Made by a program: the position numbers and the translations under genes
Notes under the pieces: generated by a model
What the model saw: only the letters and a program-made list of their open reading frames with translations
The model's database searches: none
Told to the model about the DNA's origin: nothing
Part shown: piece after piece, positions 1 to 11,153 of the stretch
Position numbering within the stretch: the stretch's first letter is position 1
Layout: each line of letters opens with the position of its first letter
Source of the DNA: Paulinella micropora
Lineage: Eukaryota; Cercozoa; Imbricatea; Euglyphida
Assembly: GCA_009731375.1 (NCBI GenBank)
Contig: BJOX01000081.1
Coordinates: 862,831-893,788, forward strand
Reading direction: 5' to 3'
DNA: 30,958 nucleotides

Positions 1-45
1 CCCCCCCCCCCCGTCCACCCGCAAATCGACATCCCTGTCGAAATA

Positions 46-400
46 AATCATGGTTTGTCGGAACGAGGATGAGTTCCGAGCTCATATTTGCAGGGTGGTT
101 AGCCCCAGACGCGATCTTGATGCTGATATGATTTTTTTTGAATTCACGCAAACATTTGCGTTAGGGGAGTGTCCTGAATGCCAAAATTCCTTGTCTTTTT
201 GGCCTATTTTTGCACCCCCTGTCCCTATAAATCATGGTTTGTATGAACCAGGAGGATTTGGGAGCTCATATTGGCAGGGTAGCTAGCCCCAGACTCGATC
301 TTGATGCTGGTATAATTTTTTTTTCAATTTCACGCAAGTATTTGCGTTAGGGGAGTGTCCTGAATGCCAAATTTTTTTGTTTTTTGAAAGTACTTGCCGG
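46..400 (+). repeat. Two-copy tandem repeat, about 184-bp unit
   Basis: The segment from about 46 is repeated from about 230. Both copies contain atcatggtttgt, a block ending tagccccaga, gatcttgatgctg, a poly-T run, and then a shared block ending gggagtgtcctgaatgccaa. The copies differ by many substitutions, so the duplication is not recent. The short reading frame across it (50-286) shows no protein-like features. Confidence 0.85.
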
Positions 401-927
401 TGCCTCCGGCGATTGAACGTACCCTGTCGACGGGGCAGGAAGTCCGGGGGGCTCTCCCCCCGGGAACCCCAGCCCTGTGATTGTACGTACCCGTTTTGGT
501 CGCGGTTGGCACCCACACCTGAAAATTGAGGTTTATTGCCACCAGGCGCCCTTTGCGGGACCTCCGGCAATTCAACGTACCCTGTCGAAGGGAAAGGGGC
601 GGTCCGGGGGAGCCCTGCGATTGTACGTACCCGGTCTGGTCGCGGGTGGAACCCACACCTGAAAATTGAGGTTTATTGCCACCAGGCGCCCTTTGCGGGA
701 CCGCCGGTAATTCAACGTACCCTGTCGAAGGGAAAGGGGGGGTCCGGGGGAGCCCTGCGATTGTACGTACCCGTTCTGGTCGCGGATGGCACCCACACCT
801 GAAAATTGAGGTTTATTGCCACCAGGCACCCTTTGCGGGACCTCCGGCAATTCAACGTACCCTGTCGAAGGGAAAAGGGGGGTCCGGGGGAGCCCTGCGA
901 TTGTAAGTACCCGTTCTGGTCGCGGGT
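400..927 (+). repeat. 140-bp minisatellite, about 3.5 copies
   Basis: The word ttgtacgtac recurs at 481, 621 and 761 and as ttgtaagtac at 901, an exact 140-base period. Units differ by only a few substitutions. A diverged partial unit with an insertion occupies about 400-480. Overlapping open frames on both strands repeat the same peptide and are by-products of the array. Confidence 0.95.
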
Positions 928-933
928 GACACT

Positions 934-1391
934 GAGGGAAATCCCGATGAAAAAACCTAGTCACACTTGCTAAACAGAGTTCCAGCCCAATGGCCTCAAG
1001 GCGTTAAACTGTGACGCCAACTCATAACCCTTTGGTGGTAGATGCTGGGGAGGAGGGTCGTTGCGCGCGTAAAAGATCTTAAACTCCGCATATGCTGGTT
1101 GATAGCCCAGGACCCAGCAGACACCAGATTGTTATGGGTGGGGTTTCGAGGCAGCTCTAGCAACCGCGCTTGGTGTATGCACTTGCACATTCGGTGACGT
1201 CTTGCAAGAGGTTGCTGGGACTGCGGAATAACCTCGGCTTAGTGCAGTCTTGCCCTCAGGAGCTCCATCGGTGGCCCCGATCATCAGGCGAGAGACTGAC
1301 ACGGGGGGGTGGAGGACCTCGAACAAGGGTATTGGAGGCTTATGTCCGTTGAGGATATGCCATTAGCTGCATCAGTACGCCTCAGATATAG
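934..1391 (+). repeat. Dispersed repeat A, copy 1 (long form)
   Basis: This is a moderately GC-rich, non-simple sequence of about 458 bp that recurs at 4026-4300, 9356-9815, 10013-10256 (diverged) and inverted at 17594-18032. It ends in ...cagatatag followed directly by (ATT)n. The constant (ATT)n at its 3' end suggests a retroposed SINE or a LINE 3' end with a microsatellite tail, but no reverse transcriptase motif or clear pol III box was found. Conserved frames of 60-64 codons in every copy reflect repeat identity, not selection. Class unknown. Confidence 0.8.
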
Positions 1392-1423
1392 TATTATTAT
1401 TATTATTATTATTNNNNNNNNNN

Positions 1424-1468
<45 letters not shown>

Positions 1469-1481
1469 GTATAATTATTAC

Positions 1482-1559
<78 letters not shown>

Positions 1560-1560
1560 T
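1391..1560 (+). repeat. (ATT)n microsatellite with 10-base gap
   Basis: A near-pure ATT trinucleotide array, interrupted by ten undetermined bases at 1414-1423, forming the 3' tail of repeat A copy 1. Confidence 0.95.
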
Positions 1561-1890
1561 GTTGATAGGCCGGCCTGGACGCTGCGGCAAATCAATATGT
1601 GTAATATAAATGAAATCTTTGTTGATAGGCTGGATTGGGCTGTGTGGCAATGCCTGTGTGTAATATTAATGTTTAATATTGGATGATAGACTGGATTAGG
1701 CTGTGTGGCAATGCCTGTGTGTAATATTAATGTTTAGTTTTTGTTGATAGGCCGGCCTGGATGCAAATCAATATGTGTAATATAAATGAAATCTTTGTTG
1801 ATAGGCTGGATTGGGCTGTGTGGCAATGCCTGTGTGTAATATTAATGTTTAATATTTGTTGATAGGCCGGTCTGGACACTGTGGCAATAC
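1561..1890 (+). repeat. 60-bp tandem array with a higher-order unit
   Basis: Units begin gttgataggc or a variant at about 1561, 1621, 1682, 1743, 1798 and 1859. Most carry ctgtgtggcaatgcctgtg and taatattaatgttta. The 1561-1680 pair is repeated at 1743-1858, so there is a roughly 180-bp higher-order period. Confidence 0.85.
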
Positions 1891-1970
1891 GTGTGCCGGC
1901 CCACCCGGTCGCGCTCGCGTTACTAGCAGAGGTCAATACATACATACATACATACATACAGCACAAGATC

Positions 1971-2002
<32 letters not shown>

Positions 2003-2246
2003 GTGCTTCTCTGTCAATGGCTGATGCATTTCTGCACATGCGCCTCCATCGTCTCACCCGTGAGGGGAGTACGAAGAATTGACGATAAGCTGTAATGACA
2101 CCCCCGCAAGGGCAGTTCCAACACGTCCAGACGGACCGGTATGTTCAATGAAAATACTGGTCCACACGGACCGGTATGTTCAATGAAAATACTGGTGGCA
2201 CCGACGGGAATCGAACTGGCGACAGGGCCCAGATGGTAGAACTTGA

Positions 2247-2307
<61 letters not shown>

Positions 2308-2334
2308 GTGATGATGATGATGATGACGATGATG

Positions 2335-2382
<48 letters not shown>

Positions 2383-2397
2383 GTAGTAGTAGTAGTA

Positions 2398-2437
<40 letters not shown>

Positions 2438-2463
2438 TAATAATGATAATAACAATAATAATG

Positions 2464-2523
<60 letters not shown>

Positions 2524-2568
2524 GTGCTTCTCTGTCAATGGCTGATGCATTTCTGCACATGCGCCTCC
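2003..2568 (+). repeat. Tandem composite unit between AAT arrays
   Basis: The block starting tagtgcttctctgtcaatgg follows an AAT array at 2002 and again follows an AAT/ATG/AGT array at 2522, where it runs into the gap. The unit is about 520 bp. Within it, a roughly 37-bp block containing ccggtatgttcaatgaaaat occurs twice (about 2138 and 2170). On the minus strand, 2207-2217 reads AGTTCGATTCC, close to the pol III B-box, followed by a sequence ending GGTGCCACCA. Confidence 0.75.
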
Positions 2569-3082
2569 NNNNNNNNNNNNNNNNNNNNNNNNNNNNNNNN
2601 NNNNNNNNNNNNNNNNNNNNNNNNNNNNNNNNNNNNNNNNNNNNNNNNNNNNNNNNNNNNNNNNNNNNNNNNNNNNNNNNNNNNNNNNNNNNNNNNNNNN
2701 NNNNNNNNNNNNNNNNNNNNNNNNNNNNNNNNNNNNNNNNNNNNNNNNNNNNNNNNNNNNNNNNNNNNNNNNNNNNNNNNNNNNNNNNNNNNNNNNNNNN
2801 NNNNNNNNNNNNNNNNNNNNNNNNNNNNNNNNNNNNNNNNNNNNNNNNNNNNNNNNNNNNNNNNNNNNNNNNNNNNNNNNNNNNNNNNNNNNNNNNNNNN
2901 NNNNNNNNNNNNNNNNNNNNNNNNNNNNNNNNNNNNNNNNNNNNNNNNNNNNNNNNNNNNNNNNNNNNNNNNNNNNNNNNNNNNNNNNNNNNNNNNNNNN
3001 NNNNNNNNNNNNNNNNNNNNNNNNNNNNNNNNNNNNNNNNNNNNNNNNNNNNNNNNNNNNNNNNNNNNNNNNNNNNNNNNNN
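2569..3082. other. Assembly gap (514 N)
   Basis: Undetermined bases between repeat unit G and a TA-rich composite array. It lies upstream of the first SUA5 exon seen and could hide more 5' exons. Confidence 1.
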
Positions 3083-3119
<37 letters not shown>

Positions 3120-3165
3120 GTGTTTTTATATTCTAGGCCGGTCTACCCATCGCAGCGGCCTGTGC

Positions 3166-3209
<44 letters not shown>

Positions 3210-3261
3210 ATGTGTGTATACATTCTAGGCCGGTCTACCTATCGCAGCGCCCTGTGCATAT

Positions 3262-3332
<71 letters not shown>

Positions 3333-3380
3333 ATTTATATATATATATATGTAATGTCTACCTATCGCAGCGCCCTGTGC

Positions 3381-3434
<54 letters not shown>

Positions 3435-3485
3435 ATGTGTGTATACATTCTAGGCCGGTCTACCTATCGCAGCGCCCTGTGCATA

Positions 3486-3529
<44 letters not shown>

Positions 3530-3569
3530 GTAATGTCTACCTATCGCAGCGCCCTGTGCGTATTATATT

Positions 3570-3631
<62 letters not shown>

Positions 3632-3690
3632 ATGTGTGCATGCATTCTAGACCGGTCTACCTATCGCAGCACCCTCAGCGAACACATCAG
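3083..3690 (+). repeat. (TA)n arrays with a repeated 50-bp cassette
   Basis: TA arrays of 30-80 bp alternate with a cassette carrying taggccggtctacc, tatcgcagc and ccctgtgcat. The cassette occurs at about 3133, 3225, 3357, 3448, 3534 and 3646; two copies (3357, 3534) lack the taggccggtc part. Only the TA length differs much between units. Confidence 0.9.
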
Positions 3691-4300
<610 letters not shown>

Positions 4301-4446
4301 ATTATTATTATTATTATTGCTGTTGTTGTTGTTGTTGTTGTTGTGGTGGTGGTGGTGGTGGTGGTGGTGGTGGTGGTGGTGGTGGTTGTTGTTGTGGTTG
4401 TTGTTATGTATTGTTGTTGTTGTTGTTGTTGTTGTTGTTCTTGTTC

Positions 4447-4521
<75 letters not shown>

Positions 4522-4570
4522 ATAGTAGTAGTAGTATCATCATCATCATCATCATCATCATCACAATAAT
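4301..4570 (+). repeat. Mixed trinucleotide tract (ATT, GTT, GGT, AGT, ATC)
   Basis: Successive pure blocks of five related trinucleotides, directly upstream of the first recognisable SUA5 exon. Confidence 0.9.
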
Positions 4571-4595
4571 TATCATCCATTACCATATTCCACAG

Positions 4596-4667
4596 GCCGG
4601 CCCTCGCCGACTTGTGCGGCACACGTAACGGAAGACCTCCACGCGCGCATTGCCGGCATTATCGACG
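4596..4667 (+). CDS. SUA5: SUA5/YrdC exon a (GRPSPT motif)
   Basis: An exon of the threonylcarbamoyl-AMP synthase gene, which makes TC-AMP from threonine, bicarbonate and ATP for tRNA t6A37. The sequence before it reads tattccacag, a good 3' splice site, and GACG is followed by GTCAGG, a weak but possible donor. In phase 1 the exon reads (G)RPSPTCAAHVTEDLHARI and then AGIIDG. YrdC/Sua5 proteins have SANxSGxPSPTxxxHVxxDL at this place, just before the DGG turn. It ends in phase 1, which the next exon at 10669 continues. N-terminal exons (KGRP, PTETVYGLG, WPGPLT) are not visible. The motif match is strong; the donor is the weakest point. Confidence 0.75.
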
Positions 4668-4886
4668 GTCAGGCCAATCGAAAATTATTCAGACGAATAA
4701 ATGCGCCAGTCCGCAATGGCAAGTGGCACCCCGAGCGGGTTGCTGTCACATCGATCTATCTATCGATCTATCTATCGATCTATCTATCTATCTATCTATA
4801 TATCTATCTATCTATCCATCTATCTATCTATCTATCTATCTGTACCTACCTACCTACCTACCTACCTATCTATCTATCTAATACCC
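4668..4886 (+). repeat. Intron start, then (CTAT)n/(CTAC)n array
   Basis: About 85 bases of non-repetitive intron follow the exon. From 4752 a tetranucleotide CTAT/CTAC array runs to 4880. Confidence 0.8.
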
Positions 4887-5094
4887 AAGAAATGTGCCAC
4901 CAGCAACCAGATTTGACTCCATGGAGGAAAAAAAAATTGAAGCAAAAAAGCGCGAATTTGCGCAACAAATGAAAAACTTTTGGTGGCACGAATGAGAAAA
5001 AGTGACGCGAAGCTTCACGGCGAGAGCGCGAAGCGCTGCGAATGAAAGAAAATCTTGTGCGACCCCACTCCGCTTGTTTTTTTAAAATGCAAGC

Positions 5095-5310
5095 CTGAGA
5101 AAGTTCCTTGTCCTTAATCACTATGAGCAATTATTTCAAACTCTTCGTTCTCCGCCAGTTCTGATATTGAGGGCGTGTGGTAGTGGCTCGTTTGAAAGCT
5201 CTCATCAAGAGCTTTCTAATGAGCCATATCACAGGCTGTAGATGCAAACATTGACTGAGATCAAAACGCTTGAAGTAATTGCACAAAAGGCTGTAGATGC
5301 AAACATTGAC
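5095..5310 (-). repeat. Repeat E, inverted copy, with hairpin
   Basis: On the minus strand this matches 15834-16040 and 18190-18370. It contains a stem of about 19 bp with a 5-base loop at 5184-5226 (core gaaagctct, loop catca, agagctttc). A 23-base block containing ggctgtagatgcaaac is repeated at about 5231 and 5289. The unique sequence at 4890-5094 before it holds no convincing gene. Confidence 0.8.
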
Positions 5311-5415
5311 AAGGGAAATTCTCCTATCGATATTACCGGCGTCACCGGTTATGAGGCCTATCGAAATGTTTTATGGAAGTGTATGTCTTTCTAATCTATC
5401 TATCTATCTATCTAC

Positions 5416-5459
<44 letters not shown>

Positions 5460-5494
5460 TCATCTATCTATTTATCAATCATCTACCTATCTAC

Positions 5495-5533
<39 letters not shown>

Positions 5534-6150
5534 ATACTTTACCCACAGACTTCCTTGGTTGACGAAATCAGAAGCTCCTTTTTTCTGACATTAGTCGATA
5601 TCTCATCAGTTGATCTCCTCACTTACTCCACGGAGTGAACCAAGGCCACTTGAGGTGTCACTGACCCTCCCTTGGGCTTGGTTTTTTGAAATGGGTGCCA
5701 TCTGTCGACAGACAGAGAATTAGGGGATGGTGTGGGTGTGCTGGGCCCGTGGTGGGGTGCCTTATGTGTGCCTAGCTATACGCCTATAAGTCACATGCCG
5801 AAATAGCGACGGGAAGCACAATCCTGTTCCCTCAGGGTGCCCTTTCTCGCTTGTTGAGCCCGGAATAAAACCCACAGTGCTCTGTCGGTTTATACTAGAC
5901 TGTCGAACAGTCTCGAAACTCCATCTGCTTACTGGGTCCTCTGTAATGGAGGTGGGAGCTCGTTCTGCAAGGGGCGCTTATGGAACGAGCCCTGGCCCCG
6001 CCTGGTACTAGGGAGCTTTGGTATCGCCTGTATCAGTCCCTTCCGTGCAAACATCACGGCTTAGCTGGGCATCGGGTTAATACTTTACCCACAGACTTCC
6101 TTGGTTGACGAAATCAGAAGCTCCTTTTTTCTGACATTAGTCGATATCTC

Positions 6151-6242
<92 letters not shown>

Positions 6243-6644
6243 GTGCCGGGGTGCCTTATGTGTGCCTAGCCATACGCCTATAAGTCACATGCCGAAATAG
6301 CGACGGGAAGCACAATCCTGTTCCCTCAGGGTGCCCTTTCTCGCTTGTTGAGCCCGGAATAAAACCCACAGTGCTCTGTCGGTTTATACTAGACTGTCGA
6401 ACAGTCTCGAAACTCCATCTGCTTACTGGGTCCTCTGTAATGGAGGTGGGAGCTCGTTCTGCAAGGGGCGCTTATGGAACGAGCCCTGGCCCCGCCTGGT
6501 ACTAGGGAGCTTTGGTATCGCCTGTATCAGTCCCTTCCGTGCAAACATCACGGCTTAGCTGGGCATCGGGTTAATACTTTACCCACAGACTTCCTTGGTT
6601 GACGAAATCAGAAGCTCCTTTTTTCTGACATTAGTCGATATCTC

Positions 6645-6646
<2 letters not shown>
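5534..6646 (+). repeat. Composite tandem repeat C, 2.1 copies
   Basis: Copies start with aatactttacccacagactt at about 5534, 6079 and 6573. The unit ends gctgggcatcgggtt. Copy 1 has a unique internal stretch (about 5606-5750) that copy 2 replaces with a pure CTAT array (6152-6240); copy 3 runs directly into CTAT and is cut off. An inverted partial copy is at 17117-17377. The class is unknown; no coding motif was recognised. Confidence 0.9.
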
Positions 6647-6695
<49 letters not shown>

Positions 6696-6930
6696 CATCC
6701 ATCTATCTATCCACCTATCTATCCATCTATCTATCCATCCATCTACCTATCTATCTATCGATCTACCTATCTATCTACCTATCTATCTATCTATCTACTA
6801 TCTATCTATCTATCTATCTATCTGTCTATCTATCCATCCATCTATCTATCTATCTATCCATCTATTTTTCCTTTCTTTCTTTCATTCTTTCTTTCTTTTT
6901 TTCTTTCAACAACCCAGGCGGCATCACAGG

Positions 6931-7019
<89 letters not shown>

Positions 7020-7075
7020 TTATGAGGAGTGGGGAGGGAGAATGAACATGATATCTATCTATCTATCTATCTATA

Positions 7076-7106
<31 letters not shown>

Positions 7107-7121
7107 TCATCTATCCATCCA

Positions 7122-7173
<52 letters not shown>

Positions 7174-7326
7174 GTCTATCTATTCATCTATCTATCTATC
7201 TATCTATCTATCTACCTATCTATCCATCCATCTATCTATCCATCTATCTATCCATCTATCTATCCATCCATCTACCTATCTATCTATCGATCTACCTATC
7301 TATCTACCTATCTATCTATCTATCTA

Positions 7327-7359
<33 letters not shown>

Positions 7360-7430
7360 CATCCATCTATCTATCTATCTATCCATCTATTTTTCCTTTC
7401 TTTCTTTCATTCTTTCTTTCTTTTTTTTTT
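6647..7430 (+). repeat. CTAT/GATA arrays including a duplicated interrupted block
   Basis: CTAT-family arrays (6647-6870, 7053-7400) surround a pure GATA array (6932-7019). The region around 6690-6905 and the region around 7215-7430 share the same series of interruptions (ccatcc, tatcgatctacc, ctactatc) and the same ending in TTTC repeats. This is a block duplication, not independent slippage. Confidence 0.85.
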
Positions 7431-7432
7431 TT

Positions 7433-7472
<40 letters not shown>

Positions 7473-7952
7473 TAGGAGTGTGATGAGAATCAATAGTGAT
7501 TGCTTCCTCCCCCCTACATACATACATACATACATACATACATACAAACATACATACATACATACATGCATACATACATACATACATACATACATACATG
7601 CATACATACATACATGCATACATACATACATACATACATAACATACATAACATACATACATACATACATACATACATACACACATACATACATACATACA
7701 TACATACATACATACCGAGATACGTGCATACATACATACATACATACATACATACATACCGAGATACGTGCAGACATACATACACATACATACATACATA
7801 CATACATACATACATACATACCGAGATACCTGCATACATACATACATACATACATACATACATACACTCTGTGAACATACAACATGAACATGCAATATAT
7901 ATATATATATATATATAATATATATATATATATGTATATATATATACATGCA

Positions 7953-7986
<34 letters not shown>

Positions 7987-8024
7987 CATACATACACTCT
8001 GTGAACACACAGCATGAACATACA

Positions 8025-8063
<39 letters not shown>

Positions 8064-8129
8064 TATATAGAAGCAAGCAATCACTGCTGATTCTCACCCC
8101 ATTCCTAAAGAAAGAAAGAAAGATGAAAA

Positions 8130-8175
<46 letters not shown>

Positions 8176-8176
8176 G

Positions 8177-8251
<75 letters not shown>

Positions 8252-8276
8252 TGATTGATTGATTGATTTATAGATT

Positions 8277-8350
<74 letters not shown>

Positions 8351-8360
8351 CATACATTTC
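7431..8360. repeat. Imperfect palindrome around CATA/TA arrays
   Basis: Left arm: TTTC repeats, then taggagtgtgatgagaatca and attgcttcc (about 7440-7510). Right arm: gcaatcac, tgattctcacc, tcctaaag, then GAAA and GATA repeats (about 8078-8350). The right arm is the reverse complement of the left. Between them are CATA arrays with three ccgagatac interruptions and two copies of a block containing acactctgtgaac (about 7864 and 7992) next to TA arrays. Confidence 0.8.
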
Positions 8361-8394
8361 AGCTGCACATATCATAAATAAAAACATACGTCCA

Positions 8395-8598
8395 AATAGT
8401 AACAATAATAATAATAATAAAAAATAATAATAATAATAATAATAATAATAGCAACAGCAACAGCAACAACAACAACAACAACAACAACAGCAGCAGCAGC
8501 AGCAGCAGTTACAACATCATCCTCATCATCATCATCATCATCAACAACAACAACAACAACAACAAGAACAACAACCAACAACCAACAAACAATACACA

Positions 8599-8639
<41 letters not shown>

Positions 8640-8665
8640 ACAAACAAAAAACAACAACAACAAAC

Positions 8666-8702
<37 letters not shown>

Positions 8703-8714
8703 AACAACAACAAT

Positions 8715-8749
<35 letters not shown>

Positions 8750-8807
8750 CGACAACAACGACAACATCGACAACAACGACAACGACAACAACAACAACAA
8801 CAATAAC

Positions 8808-8850
<43 letters not shown>

Positions 8851-8881
8851 GTAATAATAATAATAATAATGATAATAATAA

Positions 8882-8915
<34 letters not shown>

Positions 8916-8954
8916 GTAATAATAATAATAATAGTAATAATGATAATAATAATG

Positions 8955-8998
<44 letters not shown>

Positions 8999-8999
8999 A

Positions 9000-9033
<34 letters not shown>

Positions 9034-9045
9034 CTCTCCCTTATT

Positions 9046-9089
<44 letters not shown>

Positions 9090-9133
9090 TATTATTATTA
9101 TTATTATTATTGTTGTTGTTATTATTATTATTA

Positions 9134-9175
<42 letters not shown>

Positions 9176-9211
9176 TATAATAATAATAATAATATAATAA
9201 TAATAATAATA

Positions 9212-9263
<52 letters not shown>

Positions 9264-9355
9264 TGTTATTGTTATTATTATTGTTATTATTATTATTATC
9301 ATTATTATTATTATTATTAGTAAATCTGCCTTGGAGTGTTGACTGTGACATATTT
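8395..9355 (+). repeat. AAC/AAT/ATT trinucleotide and CT tract
   Basis: AAT, AAC and AGC blocks to 8996, a CT array at 9000-9041, then ATT and AAT blocks that meet head to head near 9175. No gene is seen. Confidence 0.9.
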
Positions 9356-9813
9356 GAGGGAAATCCCGATGAAAAAACCTAGTCACACTTGCTAAACAGA
9401 GTTCCAGCCCAATGGCCTCAAGGCGTTAAACTGTGTGACGCCAACTCATAACCCTTTGGTGGTAGATGCTGGGGAGGAGGGTCGTTGCGCGCGTAAAAGA
9501 TCTTAAACTCCGCATATGCTGGTTGATAGCCCAGGACCCAGCAGACACCAGATTGTTATGGGTGGGGTTTCGAGGCAGCTCTAGCAACCGCGCTTGGTGT
9601 ATGCACTTGCACATTCGGTGACGTCTTGCAAGAGGTTGCTGGGACTGCGGAATAACCTCGGCTTAGTGCAGTCTTGCCCTCAGGAGCTCCATCGGTGGCC
9701 CCGATCATCAGGCGAGAGACTGACACGGGGGGGTGGAGGACCTCGAACAAGGGTATTGGAGGCTTATGTCCGTTGAGGATATGCCATTAGCTGCATCAGT
9801 ACGCCTCAGATAT

Positions 9814-9815
<2 letters not shown>
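9356..9815 (+). repeat. Repeat A, copy 3 (long form)
   Basis: Nearly identical to copy 1 over its full length; the clearest difference is a two-base TG insertion near 9435. Followed by an (ATT)n tail to about 10012. Confidence 0.85.
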
Positions 9816-9860
<45 letters not shown>

Positions 9861-9872
9861 TATTGTTATTAC

Positions 9873-9914
<42 letters not shown>

Positions 9915-9961
9915 ACTATTGTTATTGTTATTATTATTATTATTGTTATTATCATTATTAC

Positions 9962-10008
<47 letters not shown>

Positions 10009-10012
10009 TTAT

Positions 10013-10256
10013 TTTGCACATGCGGCAACGTTTTGTACGCACTTGCACATACGGCAACGTTTTGCAAGAGGTTGTTGGGACTGCGGAATAACCTCGGCTT
10101 AGTGTAGTCTTGCCCTCAGGAGCTCCATCGGCGGCCCCTATAATCAGTCGAGAGACTGACTAGGTGGGGATGGAGCACCTCGAACAAGGGCATGGAGGCT
10201 CATGTCCGGAAACGGATCGTGCCATCAGCTGCATCAGTATGCCTTAGAGGAAGTGT
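10013..10256 (+). repeat. Repeat A, copy 5 (diverged, 5'-truncated)
   Basis: Matches the 3' half of repeat A with many substitutions and an internal duplication of a 25-base segment (cacatgcggcaacgttttg, then cacatacggcaacgttttg). It is followed by ATT/ACT arrays to 10470, as in the other copies. Confidence 0.8.
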
Positions 10257-10300
10257 ATTATTATTATTATTATTATCATTATTATTATCATCATTACTAT

Positions 10301-10346
<46 letters not shown>

Positions 10347-10357
10347 GATTATTATTA

Positions 10358-10388
<31 letters not shown>

Positions 10389-10395
10389 TATTATG

Positions 10396-10470
<75 letters not shown>

Positions 10471-10481
10471 TGAATGTGTAG

Positions 10482-10644
<163 letters not shown>

Positions 10645-10668
10645 NNNNNNNNNNCTTTGAATGTGCAG

Positions 10669-10979
10669 GTGGACCCACAGGATTGGGGCTTGAATCGACA
10701 GTGGTTGACTGCTCTTCCTTACCCCCTCCACCTCCTCCGTCATCTTCTTCTTCTTCTTTTTCTTCTTCTTCTTCTTCTTCTTCTTCTTCTTCTTCTTCTT
10801 CTTCTTCTCCTCCTCCTCCTCCTTCTTCTTCTCCTTCTCCTTCTTCTCCTCCTCCTTCTTCTTCTTCTTCTTCTTCCTCGTCTTCTTCCTCGTCATCATC
10901 ATCATCACCTTCTTCATCATCTTCGTCATCTTCATCTTCATCGTCTTTATCATCTTCATCACCAACATCTTCTCCCTCT

Positions 10980-11011
<32 letters not shown>

Positions 11012-11153
11012 CTCCTCCTCCTTCTCCCTACCTCTTGTAACCATCCTCAGACCGGGCGGTGTCACCTTCGACCAATTATCTTCGTTTTTGGCCGGACACG
11101 CGCGAGTGGCAATCGACCCCGCCATCGACCATGCTCCGGCCAATCGAAAACAA
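10669..11153 (+). CDS. SUA5: SUA5/YrdC exon b, with Ser/Pro-rich insertion
   Basis: The acceptor is gaatgtgcag; the exon starts in phase 1, continuing exon a, and ends at CAA before GTAAGC in phase 0. It begins GGPTGLGLESTVVDC, the YrdC signature, and ends VTILRPGGVTFDQL...AIDHAPANRKQ, the LRPG motif and the start of the linker. Between these two motifs, normally about ten residues apart, lie roughly 100 Ser, Pro and Phe codons from TTC/TCC/TCA microsatellite (about 10720-11030), all in frame. An intron there is possible, but the only phase-compatible donor seen (near 10739) would lose the conserved ILR. Confidence 0.8.

Noticed and set aside
1132-1352. Conserved 60-64 codon frames present in every copy of repeat A
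   Set aside because: The copies are near-identical DNA repeats, so conservation of both overlapping strands is trivial; no known domain.
4890-4995. Possible last exon (NVPPATRFDSMEEKKIEAKK...) after a CTAT array
   Set aside because: It lies between two SUA5 exons on the same strand and would end the gene prematurely; the acceptor is weak and no family similarity was recognised.
5534-5640. Exon-like stretch [20 protein letters not shown] after cccacag
   Set aside because: It is part of repeat C, present three times and inverted at 17117, with no fit to SUA5.
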